IMG/VR virus record: IMGVR_UViG_3300034101_003081 | Location: 33,386 to 97,385 of that record | DNA: 64,000 nt | Origin: a virus | Direction: 5' to 3' (one strand) | Shown here: positions 7,728 through 17,100 of the stretch, piece after piece | Layout: every line of letters begins with the position of its first letter | How positions within the stretch are numbered: the first letter of the stretch is position 1 | Program-made: the position numbers and the translations under genes | Notes under the pieces: generated by a model | What the model was told of the DNA's origin: nothing | Database searches by the model: none | The model's input: the letters and a program-made list of their open reading frames with translations, nothing else

Positions 7728-8174
7728 TCAAGATTTTTTTCGCCGCCCCGGTGAGCGTCCGGACGCTCGCTTCTTTGGCGATCGTCGCTCGCCGACGAGA
7801 CGAGGCCTGCCGTACTGCGGCGGATTGGCGAGGTACTCGCGGATGTTTCGTTCGCACGACTCGCGGTCGACCGCCCAGCATTTGTCGTTGAGCCGAAACC
7901 CCTTCAGGCGACCGTCCACGAGCATGCGGCCGATCATGGCGTCCGTGACGCAGACAATGTCACAGGCCTCGGGCACGCTGATCCACCGCCGGCAGGCCTT
8001 TTGGAACGCCTCTAGATTGCAATCCTGTGCAAGCACCGACTCGTGGCAGACCAGCAGACCCTTGCCGCTCAGAGGGACAGCCAGAATCTGTCCCTTGGCG
8101 ATCCGCTTGAGGACGCCGACTTGGGAGATTTTGAGAATTGCAGCCGCTTCGGCCACGGAAATGGGCTGTTTCAT
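7728..8174 (-). CDS. DNA-binding protein with two helix-turn-helix units
   Basis: 148 residues, ATG at 8174 with GGAGAGG 6 nt upstream. ISVAEAAAILKISQVGVLKR and, near residue 65, ISVPEACDIVCVTDAMIGRM are two excisionase/MerR-type HTH units in tandem. The C-terminal 25 residues are strongly basic. Its position, divergent from the integrase operon across a shared control region with a terminator (8201-8224), suggests a regulator or recombination directionality factor. That role is inference. Confidence 0.7.
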   Translation of the reverse strand: MKQPISVAEAAAILKISQVGVLKRIAKGQILAVPLSGKGLLVCHESVLAQDCNLEAFQKACRRWISVPEACDIVCVTDAMIGRMLVDGRLKGFRLNDKCWAVDRESCERNIREYLANPPQYGRPRLVGERRSPKKRASGRSPGRRKKS

Positions 8175-8200
8175 GGTTTGCCTCTCCGTACAAGTTGCCC

Positions 8201-8224
8201 AAAAAACCGACCCCCGCAGGGGTC
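8201..8224 (-). terminator. Rho-independent terminator
   Basis: Minus strand: GACCCC and GGGGTC form a 6-bp stem (8209-8224) with a 4-nt loop, followed after GG by six T (8201-8206). It stops minus-strand transcription just before the HTH gene, so that gene needs its own start or antitermination. Confidence 0.75.
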
Positions 8225-8228
8225 AGTC

Positions 8229-8258
8229 TTGACAGTGCAATGGCGGGGGTAGGATTAT
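8229..8258 (+). promoter_or_regulatory. Promoter for the integrase operon
   Basis: Plus strand: TTGACA (8229-8234), 18-nt spacer, GATTAT (8253-8258). It reads toward 8316 and the integrase. Confidence 0.5.
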
Positions 8259-8315
8259 TCGTCAAGAAGCAGCGGCAACGGAATCGCTGCAATGCTCGCG
8301 CACGGAGGATTGGAA

Positions 8316-8480
8316 ATGATCGTCAGGCTTTCACACGTCGACCAGAAGTACGTGCTGCTCGAAGCGATCGAGGACTTCATTGCGAAGTGCAACAAGCAGA
8401 AGCAGTGGCGCGCAGTTGACGCCGCGAGAGACCTGTACGAGCAGGTGAACAAGGCGACACGAAAGACAAAGACGGAATAA
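8316..8480 (+). CDS. Small helical protein upstream of integrase
   Basis: 54 residues, ATG at 8316 with CGGAGG 7 nt upstream (better than the ATG at 8292). Sequence MIVRLSHVDQKYVLLEAIED, then charged helix. Transcribed with the integrase. Function unknown; size and position fit a small regulator or integrase accessory factor. Confidence 0.6.
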   Translation: MIVRLSHVDQKYVLLEAIEDFIAKCNKQKQWRAVDAARDLYEQVNKATRKTKTE

Positions 8481-8570
8481 AGCGATCGGCACCGTTGGTC
8501 ACACCCTGCCCATGAAGGGTAGGCAACCCTGAAAGGACTCGCACACTCCACCCAAGAAGGAGATGCGACA

Positions 8571-9437
8571 ATGACTCTCAGCAAGTTCTTCGATGACTTC
8601 TACAGGCCTCTCAAGTTGCGAGGCCGTTCAGAAAACACGACAAGGCTCTACGCCAATACGCTGAAGCAGTTCGGCAAGTACCTCGGCCGGGCCGCCACGA
8701 TCGAAGACGATCTCAATGACCTCGCAATCTCGCGATACCTCTCGCATCGAGCGAGAGAGCGAAGCGTGTTCACAGCGGAGAAGGAGCGGTCGCAGTTGCT
8801 GGCCCTCTGGAGGTGTGCGGCGGATCGGCGGCTCATCGACATGCGGCCGTGCGTGCCTCCGACACCGATCCCGATTCGCGTGCCAACGGCCTGGAGCATC
8901 GACCAACTCAAGGCCCTGCTCGCGACGGCCAAAGTGATGAAGGGCAAAGTCGGCGACGTACCGGCGCACGTCTGGTGGACGGCGCTCATTCAAGTTCTCT
9001 GGCAGAGCGCAGAGAGAATTGGCGCGATCATGTCCGTGATGAAAGAGGACTACACGCGGCCTATCGTTCTCGTCCGCGCAGAGTGCCGCAAGGGAGGCAA
9101 GCGGGACAAACTCTACACGTTCACTGACCCCGTCTGCGACCTGCTCGACGTCTTGAAGAAGTCTGGCAACGGCCCGCAACTCTTTGCGTGGCCGAGAGGA
9201 TACGAATACCTGTGGAACAGGTTTGGCAAGATCGTCAAGGCAGCGGGACTCGAAGGCGGGCGTCGCAGCAAGTTTCATCAACTGCGGCGAAGTGCGGCGA
9301 CGCACTTCGCTGCCCGTGGTGGCGATCCGACTGCCCTGCTAGATCACAGTTCGCCTCGCGTCACGAAGGCGTACCTCGATCCGCGATTTATCGACACGGG
9401 GCCGAAGCCGTGCGAAGTCTTGCCTGGACTTGACTAG
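8571..9437 (+). CDS. int: Tyrosine recombinase / phage integrase
   Basis: 288 residues, ATG at 8571 with AAGGAG 8 nt upstream. The N-terminal SAM-like core-binding domain covers residues 5-90 and the catalytic domain ~105-275. Catalytic set seen: R149 (SAERIGAI), the HxxR pair H236/R239 (HQLRRSAATHF), H259 (LLDHSSPRV) and Y268 (TKAYLD). I do not see the extra helix of integron integrases, so this is a phage-type enzyme rather than IntI. It marks the element as capable of lysogeny. Its 3' end overlaps the convergent DUF551 gene by 4 nt. Confidence 0.9.
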   Translation: MTLSKFFDDFYRPLKLRGRSENTTRLYANTLKQFGKYLGRAATIEDDLNDLAISRYLSHRARERSVFTAEKERSQLLALWRCAADRRLIDMRPCVPPTPIPIRVPTAWSIDQLKALLATAKVMKGKVGDVPAHVWWTALIQVLWQSAERIGAIMSVMKEDYTRPIVLVRAECRKGGKRDKLYTFTDPVCDLLDVLKKSGNGPQLFAWPRGYEYLWNRFGKIVKAAGLEGGRRSKFHQLRRSAATHFAARGGDPTALLDHSSPRVTKAYLDPRFIDTGPKPCEVLPGLD

Positions 9438-9628
9438 CCAAGAGGCGGCTCTGGAATGGCGTGCCAGTGCGTCGGCGGAATCAATTCAGCGACGTCGTCA
9501 TCTGACTCCCAGTACTTGCCGCCGTTGTCTTCCATCAGCCTGGCAATCGTCACGACGCTGCCGCTCCAGACAAGCACGGCGTCGCCGAGTTGCGGCAATT
9601 TCTCTTCGCAGGGAAACCATCCAAGCAT
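9434..9628 (-). CDS. DUF551-like protein
   Basis: 64 residues, ATG at 9628 with AAGGAGGAG upstream. It is a compact full domain: GWFPCEEKLPQLGDAVLVW at the start and THWHAIPEPPLG at the end, with two strands between. Function unknown. It converges on the integrase. Confidence 0.75.
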   Translation of the reverse strand: MLGWFPCEEKLPQLGDAVLVWSGSVVTIARLMEDNGGKYWESDDDVAELIPPTHWHAIPEPPLG

Positions 9629-9653
9629 GGGCTCCTCCTTGCTTTTGGGCATC

Positions 9654-9989
9654 CTACAGGATGGCTACAGGAGACGCCAAATAGACGACTTCCAGGCCCA
9701 GATGCGTCGCGAGAGCCCACTCGACCCTGGCCCCGCCAGACTTCTCCCAGCCTGGCAGCATGGCGATCGCATCTGCGTCGCACAGTGCAGAAAGGTCGCG
9801 ACGCAGTGCGTCTCTCAGGAAGGCCTTCGAGACGACCGTCGTCGCCGGATCGAACCCAACGTCGCGATCGAGTTGGGCTGGATTGATGACGTCGTGCCCG
9901 AGCAGCCTCAGTTTCGCCTCGGCTTCGTCGAACGCCGGGAAGTTAAACAGCGGCAGGCCTGTCATGGGGCCGGCGAGATAGATTTTCAT
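9654..9989 (-). CDS. DUF4406-type nucleoside 2-deoxyribosyltransferase-like protein
   Basis: 111 residues, ATG at 9989 overlapping the upstream stop (ATGA). MKIYLAGPMTG opens the chain, followed by FPAFDEAEAKLRLLGHDVINP, then CDADAIAMLPGWEKSGGARVEWALA, the Rossmann-like pattern of the family. The related enzymes cleave N-glycosidic bonds of nucleotides. Coupled to the diphosphohydrolase-like gene, which supports nucleotide metabolism. Confidence 0.8.
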   Translation of the reverse strand: MKIYLAGPMTGLPLFNFPAFDEAEAKLRLLGHDVINPAQLDRDVGFDPATTVVSKAFLRDALRRDLSALCDADAIAMLPGWEKSGGARVEWALATHLGLEVVYLASPVAIL

Positions 9990-10606
9990 GCGTTGTCTCC
10001 GATTGTGTAGTGCTTCGGAGACTTGTTCGCATGCAAGGCTCGCAGTCGTTCGACGTGCGGCGTGAGCCGCTTGACGATCTCCGCGTGGCCGCCACTTACC
10101 TGGCGGTCGTCCTTGAGTTTTCCGGCCGCCTCGGCGTCCACGAGGATTGCGAGACATGCGAGGGCCGAAGACAAGTGCGGAACCCCCTCCTCGTCGCACT
10201 CGCGACCCTCGAACCACGCGGCGAGATGCCGCTGGCAGGCGTCCACGTAGATCGACGCACGCACGCCGACGACCCGCCAGTTAGAACGGCCGTACTTGAG
10301 AGCGCCGTTGAGCAGGGCAATGCAGCCCATGGCAGTGGCCGTCGTCGGCCAGAGATGCAGCGGCAGTTTGCCGGTGCCCACGAGGTCTTTCGGATTCTCG
10401 TCGAAAGCCCCAGGAAGCGGCGTCGCGCCGTCCATGTTGGCGGCACTGCGGACGTCGGCTTCGAGGTCTCCGTCATCGTCGTCGGCGAGAATCGACTCGC
10501 TGTGAGCCCTGGATGCGTTTCTCGCCTCGACGATCTCGCGAATAACTCGATTGGAGTCGTCGATGCTCTCGACGTGCCCGCCGTCGACTGCCGTCACCGT
10601 TGCCAT
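9986..10606 (-). CDS. dATP/dGTP diphosphohydrolase-like protein (DUF5664)
   Basis: 206 residues, ATG at 10606 with CAGGAGG upstream. ENPKDLVGTGKLPLHLWPTT is the family signature, followed by the helices GALKYGRSNWR, ASIYVDACQRHLAAW and HLSSALACLAILVDAEAAG. The family hydrolyses dATP or dGTP to the monophosphate and is found in phages with modified nucleotide pools. I see no PurZ- or DatZ-like partner, so an aminoadenine genome is not supported. The N-terminal ~75 residues are an acidic linker. Confidence 0.8.
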   Translation of the reverse strand: MATVTAVDGGHVESIDDSNRVIREIVEARNASRAHSESILADDDDGDLEADVRSAANMDGATPLPGAFDENPKDLVGTGKLPLHLWPTTATAMGCIALLNGALKYGRSNWRVVGVRASIYVDACQRHLAAWFEGRECDEEGVPHLSSALACLAILVDAEAAGKLKDDRQVSGGHAEIVKRLTPHVERLRALHANKSPKHYTIGDNA

Positions 10607-10636
10607 GCCTGGCCTCCTGTGTCCTGGGGCCAGTGA

Positions 10637-10648
10637 GCGTATCCAGAC
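10637..10648 (-). promoter_or_regulatory. Start-associated motif copy f
   Basis: Minus-strand GTCTGGATACGC, 30 nt before the ATG at 10606, flanked by TTA and TCAC. Confidence 0.5.
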
Positions 10649-10947
10649 TAAGGCCGGCGGCAAGCAGATTTTCCAGGGTCGAGCCTGTACCCCAGCGAGT
10701 ACAGAATCTTGGCGATGTCGCTCGCGGCTTGCGTGACGGCTTCCTCGCTCACGACGAACGTACCCATGCTGGCGTGCAAGCCCTCGTGAATCTCGCACTC
10801 TAGTCTTGAGCGGTGCTTGAGACTTGAGTTGATCAAGACTTTGCGCTTTGCGGGCTCTGTCCAGCCGTCGGCGTCGCCTTTGAGCGGCGAGTATCTCCAG
10901 AGCCAGCGGTGGCCTTCGGGGCCTAGTTGGAAGCGATGGTCTTCCAC
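10648..10947 (-). CDS. Small HExxH metallopeptidase-like phage protein
   Basis: 99 residues from a GTG at 10947 (AGGAGA 5 nt upstream). The centre reads LINSSLKHRSRLECEIHEGLHA, an HExxH zinc site in a common phage context (E-IHE-LHA, then SEEAVTQAASDIAKILYSLGYR). I know this arrangement from many small phage proteins of unknown substrate. It overlaps the upstream gene by 25 nt. Catalytic activity not proven. Confidence 0.7.
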   Translation of the reverse strand: MEDHRFQLGPEGHRWLWRYSPLKGDADGWTEPAKRKVLINSSLKHRSRLECEIHEGLHASMGTFVVSEEAVTQAASDIAKILYSLGYRLDPGKSACRRP

Positions 10948-11177
10948 AGCCTTCTCCTGACGAAGCGCAGCCGGGCCCGCCAGGTCATCTTTGCTGGGCC
11001 GCCGAGATACATGATTATCCGATATTGAACCCGATTCCCCCAAGCGTCGAGCGATGCCATTCTTTGGCCGCAGCCGCAATTTTTTGCTCCGAACAGCCTG
11101 GCGATGCGGGTCTCTGATATGCCGCAGGCGGCCAAAGCCCTGCCGAGGACAGTTCCGATCGGGACGGGGCGGATCAT
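10923..11177 (-). CDS. Small conserved phage protein after the giant tail protein
   Basis: 84 residues, ATG at 11177 overlapping the upstream stop (ATGA). The motif GCGQRMASLDAWG resembles a CxCxxR-x-LNxxG element in small proteins encoded after fibre genes. Basic C-terminus. Function unknown. Confidence 0.6.
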   Translation of the reverse strand: MIRPVPIGTVLGRALAACGISETRIARLFGAKNCGCGQRMASLDAWGNRVQYRIIMYLGGPAKMTWRARLRFVRRRLWKTIASN

Positions 11178-14100
11178 TGAGTCGTGTCCCGAACGGCGAG
11201 GGTGACTGACGGCTGGGACTGTGGCGCCGAGAATCTGTCGTGCGTAGCCCAGCCGTGCATCTCATTAGACCACTTCGGCCGAATCACGCTGACGCTGACT
11301 GGGCTCAGGCATTTACCAAATACTTGAACGGCCACACCAGGCGGGAGCCTCTTCAGGTTGGCTGGGTGCCTGTCGCCTTGCACGAACGTCGGGTGGGAGT
11401 GCGACGCATCAAGCGTTGCTTCAGTCACGAAGCCGTCGTCGAAGAACAGTTCAACGCGAGTAAAGGGCTTGTTTGGGTCAGGCTCTAAGTTCTCGTCCGC
11501 TCCGTAAGAACTCCTAGTAACCCCGAAAGGCGGAATTGACGTCAAAGCAATGCGGCGACTTTTCTCCCCAGCCGGCAACTCGAAGTATTCGTGTGTTGCA
11601 TTTTCGATGCGGACATACTGGCTTTTATTTCCGTCGTAAAAGTCTGCGTAGTCTTTATCTGTTTCGACGAACGACACGGCTGGCGGAGACGTGTAGCCAG
11701 AGCCAGGCGACGTCACGGTGACAGAGACAACCTTTCTGCGGAGAGTGGTTTGCTCTTCGTATCCCATTACGGCGACAGCCGTCGCGCCGCTGCCGCCTCC
11801 GCCATGCAAGACCACGGTCGGCGTCGACGTGTATCCGCCGCCCTGAGACGACACTGATACCGACGTGACTGCGCCGTTGACTACAGTCGACGACGCTGAC
11901 GCTGGAGTGATGAGAGGTCTGCCTCCGGAGACGACCGCTCTCGCAAGAGAGCCATATCCGGCACCGCCGGAGCCGACTAAGGCAGAGCCATATCCGTCGC
12001 TGCCGACAGCCACAGACAGCGACGCGCCGCTGCCGACGTCGCACTCGACTTTCACGGTGGGCGGAACCGAGAACTTGTAGGCAGACACGGGTTGAGATAG
12101 GCCAAGATTAATCCCATCAAAAAACGCGCCAGTTATAGTCCCGCCGGACAGGAACTGAAACACCAACTCGCGAGCGCCTTCTGGAAGAAAGCCTTCGCCG
12201 CGCGCCTGGTAGAGTCGCGTGGTTAAGTCTCCGATCTGGTCTCCAAGTTCGGCTCGCGAAGATTCGAGCAGCGAATTGAGTTCCTGCATGGACTTGGCCC
12301 ACGAGTTGATAGACACCGGCTGCGGAGGCACGCCTGTCTTTTTGCCTACAGCATCAACTCGGAGCGACGTTGAAGAGCGAATGACATGCGTATTCCAGAA
12401 AGAAACGAGTGGCTTTTGCCGAAACCATGTTGGCACTTCAATTGGAGGAACGCCGGGAGGGGAAGTAAGCGAATCAATCGGGCCGCCTGGAGTGTCAAAC
12501 ACATTGACGTTCGCGATTCGCTGCTTGAGGTCCGCAAAGCGGGCCAGGTCCGGAGCGTAAAGCATCCCAGATAGGTGGCCGCCGTAAGGGTCGAACACGA
12601 CTTGATCGACTCGCCCCTCTGCGTGGTGAATCCAGTACCGAGACTGAATCATGTCGCCGTCTCTGAAATACGGAATGTTGTTGCCCCAAGTCTGCCCTGG
12701 TGGAATGCGAGGATACCAAAGGCCTAGCGGTGGCATGCCTGTGAGCGGGTCGTATGGCCCTACAAGTGCCGGATCAAGCCGATAGGCATATCCAGAGCCG
12801 CCGCTTTCGATAGACAGAGATGTGTTTCCCTGTATTCGGGCCTGCGCTGCTGCCCTGTAGGGCTTGACTGACTCGGAAAACTCTTCTTCCGTGATCTCGC
12901 CGGCTGAGAGTTGCTCTTGAAGAGACTGGATAGCCTCGTTGCCTCCTCCTGAAAACGTGATATCAGGAGGAGTCGAATACCCGGAGCCGCCGCTGGTGAC
13001 ATTGCAGTAGATGACAGAGCCGTTGATTTTGCACGTCGCCGCCGCGCCCGATCCGACGGCTGCCGTCGTGGCCGTCGCTGCAGCGCCGGTCCCGCCTCCG
13101 CCTTGGAAGAAGACCTGCGGCGGCCTGTAGTACCCAGAGCCGCGACTTGTGATCTTCATGTCCTCAACAGGGCCCGCAATGAAGGCCGTCGCAGACGCGC
13201 CGCCGCCAGGTTTGCCGGGATGGACGTCGAAACGGACTGCTGGCGCGTGTTGATATCCTCCGCCTTGCGACCCGACGGACACAGCAGAAACGGCGCCGGT
13301 GGTTGGGTCAATCGCCGCAGTAGCAGTGGCCGGAGACGGAGGCCCGATAAAAGCCGTGGCGGACGCGCCTGTGCCGCCGCCGCCGGTGAGGAAAACAGTC
13401 GGCGGCAATGTGTATCCAGAGCCTCTCCCCGAGATCGTGACGCCAAGCACTTCTCCTGTGAACTGGTCTATCGTTGCGGAGGCCGATGCCCCGCTGCCCC
13501 CGCCGCCTGCAAACGAAACGGCTGGAGCAGACGTGTACCCGAACCCAGGAGTGTCAAGTTTGATGTACACGACAGAGCCATTTCCGGCTTTGTGGCCTCC
13601 AGAAAAAAAGACCTTCGGCGGTTCGCTGTAGTTGGCGCCGCCAAAGTCCGTGCGAACGCTCACGACCTTCCCGTCAATCGTGCAGGTTGCGGCCGCGCCA
13701 CTGCCGCTGCCGCCGGTAATCAAGACCGAAGGAGGCAGTGAGTAGCCGCTGCCTCCGGAGCCTAATTCAAGCGATTCAATGTCTGGAACCGGCTCGAACG
13801 TCACGGACGGCGCTGCCCTGTACCTCCCCCCCTCGGAGACAGAAACAGCCGTCACCTTGCCGTCCACGATTCGCGACTCCGCAACAGCGGAGATGCCTGG
13901 CTGCGAAAAGACTACCTTTGGAGCGACGCGGTATCCTGATCCGCCCTGCGTGACGGCTACGGATTCGACTGGACCGGCGATCGCGGCCTGGCAGGAAGCA
14001 CCTCCTGAAATACTAACCGTCGGGACCGTCCTGTACCCAGACCCCTTGTTCGTGATTCCGACACTGACAACTGCTCCATCGAGCGATGCCTCGGCAACCG

Positions 14101-17100
14101 CGACGCCGTCGGGCTGCTCGCTGAACTTCAGAATTGCCGGTTCTGTGTACCGCTCTCCGGCGTTTTCGATCTTCAGTTCGACGTCACCCTTGGACACTGG
14201 AGGGCCAAACGTAGGATGCCCAAGCAGCCAGAGCGACTGATCTTGCTCACGAACTCCGCAGGCTCCTCCAATTCGTAACTGCTCTATCTGCTGCGACTCT
14301 GGAAAACGCGGCGGCGGGATGTCCAGATGCCCCGCGCTCTCGAAACCGTAAAACAATCCGCCGGCTTCCTGCCTTGCGAAACCAGCCTGCGTAATCTCTG
14401 CCCACGGCTCTGCCCCGCCGATTTTGGCCGGCCCAACCCCGCCGTGGCGGAGTTGGCTTGGAACAAGTTCGTACACAGCGCCGCTGCCGGCGGTGTCCAC
14501 AACCTCAAGGGTGCCGTACGAAAGCGGAAACACCTCTCTTGTGTATCCTTTCTTCGTCTGCACGAGGCCCTCGGTGACGTCCGTGCTTGGAGGAATAGGC
14601 GGAACATGCCCAGCAGTCCACGAGTGAAGATTGAACCCGCCATACGCAGTATCGTTGTGCGGGTAGAAAGTGTGGGGGACGACCGAGCCGCACCATGTGT
14701 CGAATCCTCGGAGGCTAGCAAGCGGTTCATTGGGGCTGTCAGGGACGCCGACTAGGTAATTTGCCCCCCACGGGCCGCCAAGCCCTTCCCAGGCCGGAGC
14801 CGCAAACTCGCCCGATGAATGCACAGATGTCTGCACCGAAACAGACTGCAAGGTTGGGTGGTTATTGAAGCCAGTGCCAGCGCAGTCTATTTTTGTATAA
14901 GTTTCCGTTCTTTCGATTATCCGCCAAGCAAACTTTTGGCCTGAGTACCTGAGTTTCGCCTGTCGCGTGTACCCCGAGCCTCCGCTCTTGAGAACAAAGA
15001 CTCCGCTTGTGCCTTGCGGGCCGTCGAAATGATCGCCGGGAGCCTCGATGATATTAAGAGTCTTTGTATAAGCGGGAATCGCAGGAGTCCTCGCGATTGC
15101 TGCGAAAGGCCAAGAAGCCGATGAAACCTTCTGGTAAGTAAGCGAGTAGTCGCCGCTGGTAGCGGCTGTGTTGCGATTCTTGTTTGGCAAGCGACTTCCA
15201 TGCACGGCGGCTGTAGCGTTGAGGTGCCACGCCACGCCGGCTGCGTCAATCGCCATCGCCCGAGAGCCGACGGCGACAACCTGCTCGCACGAGTCTGGGC
15301 CAACGAGACTTGCGGAGGCAGACAAGACAGGCTCCCCGCGGGGCTCAAAGTAGACCTCCGGCAACTCTATGTATCCGCACCCGCCGGTTACGGAGATTTC
15401 GTAGTCTCCTTCGTATTTGATATTGGCGAAATAGTCTCCGGAAAACTCTCTGAAGCCAGCGCCATCGGATGAAACTGCGGAACTCCCCCGAGACTTCTCC
15501 TGACGATTGCAGGAAGCCACCGCCGCATGGATTCCCTCGTACGCCGGTGGAGAAATGAAGATTCTTTCTGGCGAGACTGGGCATGAGTCGTCCCCCATCG
15601 CGGGCGTCGCCGTTATGTAGACCCGCTTGCCGACTGGGCTAGGCTTTAATATTGCATCCGAAAGGCCAGGAACGCTTCCCCACCAATAAACCCGCCCGTC
15701 AGACTTTATTGCAAGTGAGTATCCGCCTTGACCGGCCGCAACAGACTTCCATGTGTCAGTTCCGACTTGTCGCCATCGCTGCCTGAAAGATTCGATCTTC
15801 ACGATTGGCTCGGAAGAGTATCCGTACCCGCCATCAGTTAAAACTGGCTGCTGGATAACTCCCTCCGGAGAGGCTGTCGCCGTTCCGGCTGCGTCTGCTC
15901 CGGAGTGCGAGAGGAATTGAAGGTTGTACATTACGGATTCGATTGGCGGGCCATCCCACCCAGAAGCCGGCACTCGGCCTGCTACCCACTTCTTGATATG
16001 CGGAGCAACTTGACCAGAGATCGTCACTTGCGGAGCGGGGGTGCCGGGCGGCGGATTCTCTCGAATGCCGACCTTTCGCTGGACAGCGTAAAGGCCTCCA
16101 TCGACAATCTTTGCCTCAACTTCGGCGTCACTTTCCGAAAACGAAACAGACGCTGACGTCCAATAATTGCCAAAGATACCAATCCCACCAATGCCCACAG
16201 CCTGCTTAACAACACTTGGGTTCGGCGACTGAGCAGGAAAAGGCGGAAACGCCTGCTCCCACGGAGCGCATGTTGGAAACACGTTCCCCGTCGCAGCGAT
16301 GTATGTGTACGGAGGGCTGTCTGTAGGCTGAACTGTCCCCGTGACAACAATCCACGGCCTGCACGGCCATCCGTCCGAATTGGACGTGACAGTGACAGTC
16401 CCGCTTTCGTCTGCGGCGATTGTCTCTGATCGCCCTCCAACAACGAGAGAGACTTGATACTCGCCTGCTGGATAGTATCCAAGCACAGTTCCGCTTTTGA
16501 CTCTCCCGAAAGTCTGCTTCGGAAACGCAACCTGGCTCGCATTTGGCCCAAGAGTAAGCGACTGGACTGGGCCGGGCTCAATTTTGCACACAAACGCTGC
16601 TGCGTTTGATGGAACGCCGAGGCCTATGCCGTCCAAATAGGACAGCGTAGGCGAGTCTTGAAACTCGTCGCTTGGGTCTCTAGAGAACACGACAAATGGC
16701 GAACGCCTAAGTTCACCGTCACTTGTCGAGTGCGAAAACCTGGCAGTCGTGTAGCCGTTTCCAGGCGACTTGATTACAACCGACTCGACAACGCCTTCTG
16801 ACTTCGCCGCTGCCTCGGCGCCGCTGCCTCCCCCCCCCGAGAAGACAATCTTTGGCTTCTCTTTGTAGCCGTCATAGCGGGCAGGGCTTGCCGACGAGTT
16901 CACCGTCACCGAGTGAACGTAGCCATTCCCAAAGGTCGCGGTGGCCGTCGCGCCGGAGCCTGGCCCGGAAAAAGTTATCGGGTAGCCCGATCCTCCTTGG
17001 CCGCCGTACAGGCCTGGGGTGCCTACTGTGACTTCGAGGACGTGATTCAAGACAAGGCTGGCAGTGGCCGACGCCCCGCTCCCGCCTCCGCCGGTAAAAC

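Noticed and set aside
8571-9437. Integrase as an integron integrase (IntI)
   Set aside because: Catalytic residues fit a tyrosine recombinase, but I see no IntI-specific insertion between the second and third catalytic boxes, and the gene is far from the cassette sites.
9986-10606. Evidence for a 2-aminoadenine (Z) genome
   Set aside because: Only the dATP/dGTP diphosphohydrolase-like gene is present; no PurZ- or DatZ-like gene is visible.
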